This document shows, piece after piece, positions 3,629 through 6,451 of a DNA stretch of 6,451 nucleotides. Both the position numbers and the translations under genes were made by a program. The notes beneath the pieces were generated by a model. It did not search any database and had not been told where the DNA came from. It saw nothing but the letters and a program-made list of their open reading frames with translations. Origin of the DNA: an uncultured Bacilli bacterium (lineage in GTDB: Bacteria; Bacillota_I; Bacilli_A; RF39; UBA660); the NCBI GenBank assembly GCA_905236935.1, contig CAJOQL010000089.1, positions 1 through 6,451 of the forward strand, given 5' to 3'. Position 1 is the first letter of the stretch. The number at the start of each line of letters is the position of its first letter.

Positions 3629-6451
3629 TTATGGCCAATTATTGTAAAGTTTTAAAAAGTATTCTTGGTTATCTGGATCAGGATATCTTCCACTTTCAAA
3701 TCCAGCCAAAGCAGTATAATTACCTGCAATCCTACTCCAATTTCCCTTTTCCCATTTATTATTAATATAGTATTTCCATTTTTCTTTTCGAGTCTCATTA
3801 TTAATAAAATCTATATCATCAGCAAATGCATCAATAAATGTACTACGACATTCTTTTCCATCACGATTACAGATATAACAATAATCTGCGTCTGCTGATT
3901 TTCTAGGCATAAGATTACTATTTGAACAAAGATTTACTTCATTATAAGTAAATTCACGCCTTGCAGTATTTTCTCTAATAATATTCATATCTCTAGTAGT
4001 AAGTGTTATTTCATATTCTAAATATTCTTTACTTTGATCATTATATATATTATCAGCTACTAGTTCAGTATTAAGTGTACTAACCTTATTATCTTTAATT
4101 TCTTCTTTACTATTTTTATTTAATGATAATGCAGATATAACTTCATTACCACTTGCTGCTTGAATTAGAGTTTCTGCGTCGCGTCCTTTATTATCAGACC
4201 AATTAGTATTTTCTCTATCTTGAGGTGTTACATTTCCTAGTGAAATGCTACGATATATATAATTTGCACCAAGTTGAGGATCTTCTGGATCACATACATC
4301 ACATATTCTTTTAAATGCACCTTCTTGATTACAATAGACACATTCACTAGAAAAATCACTTTCATCATAACTATCTCTATGATTATCAAGTATTTTCTGT
4401 AAATTTGATTTTTCTCCACTAATATGACCAATATTATTCATTTTAAAATATGTTGTATATGTTCCTTCATAGGTTGTTAAATTAACATTATATACATATC
4501 CCACTTCATATCCAGTTGCTTGATAAGAAAGACTATCAACTATTCTTCCACTTGGTATTGTTGCATAAGTAACTTGTCTAGGTTTATAGTAAAGTGTTTG
4601 ATAACATTTAGCACTATAATTTTCAGTATTATAAAATTCTGTAGTTTCGTTAATGCTTCCATATGATATGGTATATTTAGTTTTGCTTTCACTATCATCA
4701 GAATACTCACAATTTGGCTGTAAATCACTTACTTTTGGCCAATATCTAACTGCCTCAGTAGAGATATCCATTTTAACTGTTTCTTCAATACGATTAGATG
4801 CTTTACCTTTGCTGTCATATGCCTTTTGAATATATGTAAATTCTAAACTTGGATTTAAATTATAAACCCAATAATCTTTTAATTTAACCTTTACTTCACA
4901 CTCTTTTTTATATCCTTCAAGTTGTATTCTTTTTGCAACTGCTGATTTATAAAAATTTTCACAGTCTTCTAGTCGTCGTTTATTTTCTTCTAATACGTCT
5001 AAGTATACATTATACAAATTTTGACAAGTTGTAATTAATAATGGATTAGATTTTTCAGCTGCCATACAATTATTAAAATTATATATAGCTTGGTATTCTC
5101 TTTTTGGGCCTTCAATTATTTCCTGTTTCCAATCCTCGTATGCCTTTTTTTCATTATCAATAGCAGTTGTATAGTCTTTATCCCATTGTTTAAAATTAGT
5201 ATGTAACACAGCATCAATAGAGCCTTCAATATAAGGTTGTCTGAAGCAATTTGCTCCTGGATATAAACTATTACGACATTCTTCATTATCTAGTTCGTTA
5301 AAGACAAAGAATCTTCCACTAGTTGATATAGCTGTTCCTGGAAAATGTACTTTATTGCTTTCACTTGTAAACATCATACAGTAATTATTATCTGAACTTA
5401 TTATACCTGATAAATAGTTTCTATCTTCATAATTAATAATCCCGGAATTATTATAAATTCCTTCGATATTACTTGAGTTTAATTCTAAGTTTTCTACTCT
5501 TTTTAAAACTTCACCAATTGACATTTGAGTTACTTCAGAATGAGTGTAATCAACATAACTTTCATTTTTTTCACATTTTAATAAACTTTCAGTGTTACTT
5601 CCATTATCTATTATATATTCTTTTAAGCCTAGTTTTGCTTTTGAACCACATTTATTGTTTAAACTAATTAAATCATCAGCTAAGCATACACGATTATAAG
5701 TTGATTCAGCATTAGAATCTTTAGCTAAATCTGCACTTGTTATATTTTCACAACAACCAGCTTTAATAAAATCTGTAATGCTTACGTCTTTACCATAATT
5801 TTTATATGACCTACTACTAGCATTTCCTACAATTTCACATTTTAATGACGGAGTATCTGTTTTGTCACATTTTGAATAATACAATTCACTTGCTTCAATA
5901 TTTTTTTTGACATCTTCCGCTGTTATATCATTGCAGCATCCGTTTTCAATATATTTAGTTAAACTTACACTTTGACCATTATATTTATACATTTTAAAAC
6001 CATTTAAATTTACAACTTCACATGCTTTTGTTTCTGGTTTCTTACATAATGAATTATATAAATAACTTGCTGGTTCATCATATTTAACATCATTATCAGT
6101 TATACCATCACAGCATCCATAACTAATATAATTTGCTAGTGGTACTATATTTCCATAATATTTATAAACCTTTTTACCACCATTAGTAGTTACTTCACAT
6201 GCTTTTGTTTCTGGTTTACTACATTTATTTTCATATAGATTTTTTGCTGTTGCATTATATTTTACATCGTCTGCTGTTACATCATCACAGCAACCATAAC
6301 CAATATAGTTTGCTAATGATACTGAGTTTCCGTTATACTTATATGTTTTTACTCCATATTCTGTAGTAACTTCACATGTTTTAGGTGTAGGATTTGGTGG
6401 ATTAATAGTAGTTCCATTTAATTTTATTTGGACATCAGCAGTTCTTATAGC
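3629..6451 (-). CDS. Large cysteine-rich, repeat-containing probable surface protein, 5' end beyond window
   Basis: The frame is open from the window edge to TAA at 3631-3629, giving 940 visible residues; the ATG at 5992 is internal to a repeat and is not the start. Visible residues 1-25 end in a Pro-rich linker (INPPNPTPK). Four tandem repeats follow (26-84, 85-143, 144-204, 205-267), each with CEV near its start, a V(S/P)LxxYIxxGCC core and a further Cys, then a degenerate fifth. Next come a mixed segment (about 300-415), a Lys/Glu/Tyr-rich probably helical or coiled segment (about 418-525) and a Tyr/Thr/Asn-rich probably beta segment (about 530-675). Near the end are a CxxC-x9-CxxC cluster (704-720) and CxxC-x6-C (858-868). 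There are 35 cysteines. No LPXTG motif or C-terminal membrane helix is present, so anchoring, if any, would be N-terminal. Export is inferred from composition and repeats, since the signal region is outside the window. The linker upstream and overall style recall large exported proteins of gut Bacilli; function is unknown. Confidence 0.85.
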   Translation of the reverse strand, partial: AIRTADVQIKLNGTTINPPNPTPKTCEVTTEYGVKTYKYNGNSVSLANYIGYGCCDDVTADDVKYNATAKNLYENKCSKPETKACEVTTNGGKKVYKYYGNIVPLANYISYGCCDGITDNDVKYDEPASYLYNSLCKKPETKACEVVNLNGFKMYKYNGQSVSLTKYIENGCCNDITAEDVKKNIEASELYYSKCDKTDTPSLKCEIVGNASSRSYKNYGKDVSITDFIKAGCCENITSADLAKDSNAESTYNRVCLADDLISLNNKCGSKAKLGLKEYIIDNGSNTESLLKCEKNESYVDYTHSEVTQMSIGEVLKRVENLELNSSNIEGIYNNSGIINYEDRNYLSGIISSDNNYCMMFTSESNKVHFPGTAISTSGRFFVFNELDNEECRNSLYPGANCFRQPYIEGSIDAVLHTNFKQWDKDYTTAIDNEKKAYEDWKQEIIEGPKREYQAIYNFNNCMAAEKSNPLLITTCQNLYNVYLDVLEENKRRLEDCENFYKSAVAKRIQLEGYKKECEVKVKLKDYWVYNLNPSLEFTYIQKAYDSKGKASNRIEETVKMDISTEAVRYWPKVSDLQPNCEYSDDSESKTKYTISYGSINETTEFYNTENYSAKCYQTLYYKPRQVTYATIPSGRIVDSLSYQATGYEVGYVYNVNLTTYEGTYTTYFKMNNIGHISGEKSNLQKILDNHRDSYDESDFSSECVYCNQEGAFKRICDVCDPEDPQLGANYIYRSISLGNVTPQDRENTNWSDNKGRDAETLIQAASGNEVISALSLNKNSKEEIKDNKVSTLNTELVADNIYNDQSKEYLEYEITLTTRDMNIIRENTARREFTYNEVNLCSNSNLMPRKSADADYCYICNRDGKECRSTFIDAFADDIDFINNETRKEKWKYYINNKWEKGNWSRIAGNYTALAGFESGRYPDPDNQEYFLKLYNNWP
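6015..6040 (-). repeat. 26-base exact direct repeat, copy B
   Basis: Identical over 26 bases to 6192-6217 and spaced exactly 177 bases (59 codons) from it, at the junction between repeat units 2 and 3. It encodes KPETKACEV. The nucleotide identity across this junction is higher than in the rest of the units, as expected for recent duplication or gene conversion. Confidence 0.9.
6192..6217 (-). repeat. 26-base exact direct repeat, copy A
   Basis: The partner of the copy at 6015-6040, at the junction of repeat units 1 and 2. A pair of identical in-frame sequences one unit apart is a possible site for slippage or recombination that changes the number of repeats without breaking the frame. Confidence 0.9.

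Larger units (their letters stand above)
5651..6376 (-). repeat. Four tandem coding repeats of 59-63 codons (GCC repeats)
   Basis: Units on the minus strand are 6376-6200 (59 codons), 6199-6023 (59), 6022-5840 (61) and 5839-5651 (63). The shared pattern is CEV, about 8 variable residues, (T/V/M/S)YK-Y-G, V(S/P)LxxYIxxGCC, a D(D/G)(V/I)T(A/D)xDV-like segment, then xLYxxxC and a Lys/Thr-rich linker. Each unit has four cysteines at equivalent places. Units 1 and 2 are the closest, unit 4 the most diverged, and a fifth vestige (LGLKEYIIDNG, near 5632-5600) lacks the CC pair. The array may extend upstream only if further units lie before the Pro-rich linker. Confidence 0.9.

Noticed and set aside
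3665..3898. Plus-strand open frame of 77 codons
   Set aside because: It is the antisense of the large protein's C-terminal coding region; its product is Ile/Phe/Ser-rich low-complexity sequence as expected from an AT-rich antisense frame, with no supporting signals.
4237..4728. Two minus-strand frames of 62-64 codons (4237-4431 and 4540-4728)
   Set aside because: They are out-of-frame shadows inside the large gene, whose own frame continues uninterrupted through both.
5473..5667. Plus-strand open frame of 64 codons
   Set aside because: Antisense shadow of the repeat protein; hydrophobic Leu/Phe content arises from complementing Lys/Glu/Asn-rich codons.
5990..5992. ATG at 5992 as the start of the large protein
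   Set aside because: The frame is open upstream for 153 more codons to the window edge, and this Met falls in the middle of repeat unit 3, with complete repeat units before it.
5651..6376. CRISPR-like array
   Set aside because: The periodic repeats are 177-189 bases, coding and in frame, with no short identical repeats alternating with unique spacers.

Overview
The window is strongly AT-rich and every supported gene lies on the minus strand, so the transcription order runs from position 6451 down to 1. TGA ends rimM, and the tryptophans I checked are encoded by TGG, so the genetic code is the standard bacterial one and not the Mycoplasma code. Low G+C, poly-T terminators, Shine-Dalgarno sites and very short intergenic gaps suggest a low-GC member of the Firmicutes/Bacilli, possibly one of the gut lineages near the Mollicutes. 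That placement is inference; the sequence alone does not fix a taxon.

Layout in transcription order. (1) 6451-3629: the C-terminal 940 residues of a large, cysteine-rich, probably exported protein whose start lies beyond the window edge. It opens with at least four tandem repeats of 59-63 residues, followed by a charged helical segment, a Tyr/Asn/Thr-rich probably beta segment and two CxxC-rich clusters. (2) 3614-3571: a terminator for that gene which physically overlaps a good sigma-A-type promoter for the next one. (3) 3550-2792: a classical short-chain dehydrogenase resembling gluconate 5-dehydrogenases, ended by a hairpin that contains its own stop codon. (4) 2694-2053: an unrecognised 213-residue protein with its own promoter; the promoter argues for the internal ATG at 2694 over the upstream ATG at 2733. 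(5) 2012-1: a tightly packed operon, rimM (ribosome maturation) - trmD (tRNA m1G37 methyltransferase) - a 130-residue unknown - a second unknown cut by the window edge. Junctions in the operon are a 4-base overlap, a 2-base gap and a zero-base gap.

Only the rimM-trmD pair has a clear joint role (16S rRNA/30S maturation and tRNA modification). The other three units look independently transcribed. The two unknown genes downstream of trmD stand where many Firmicutes have rplS, and the two ORFs share one frame, separated only by a TAG codon. The least explained part of the window is the repeat-bearing surface protein.
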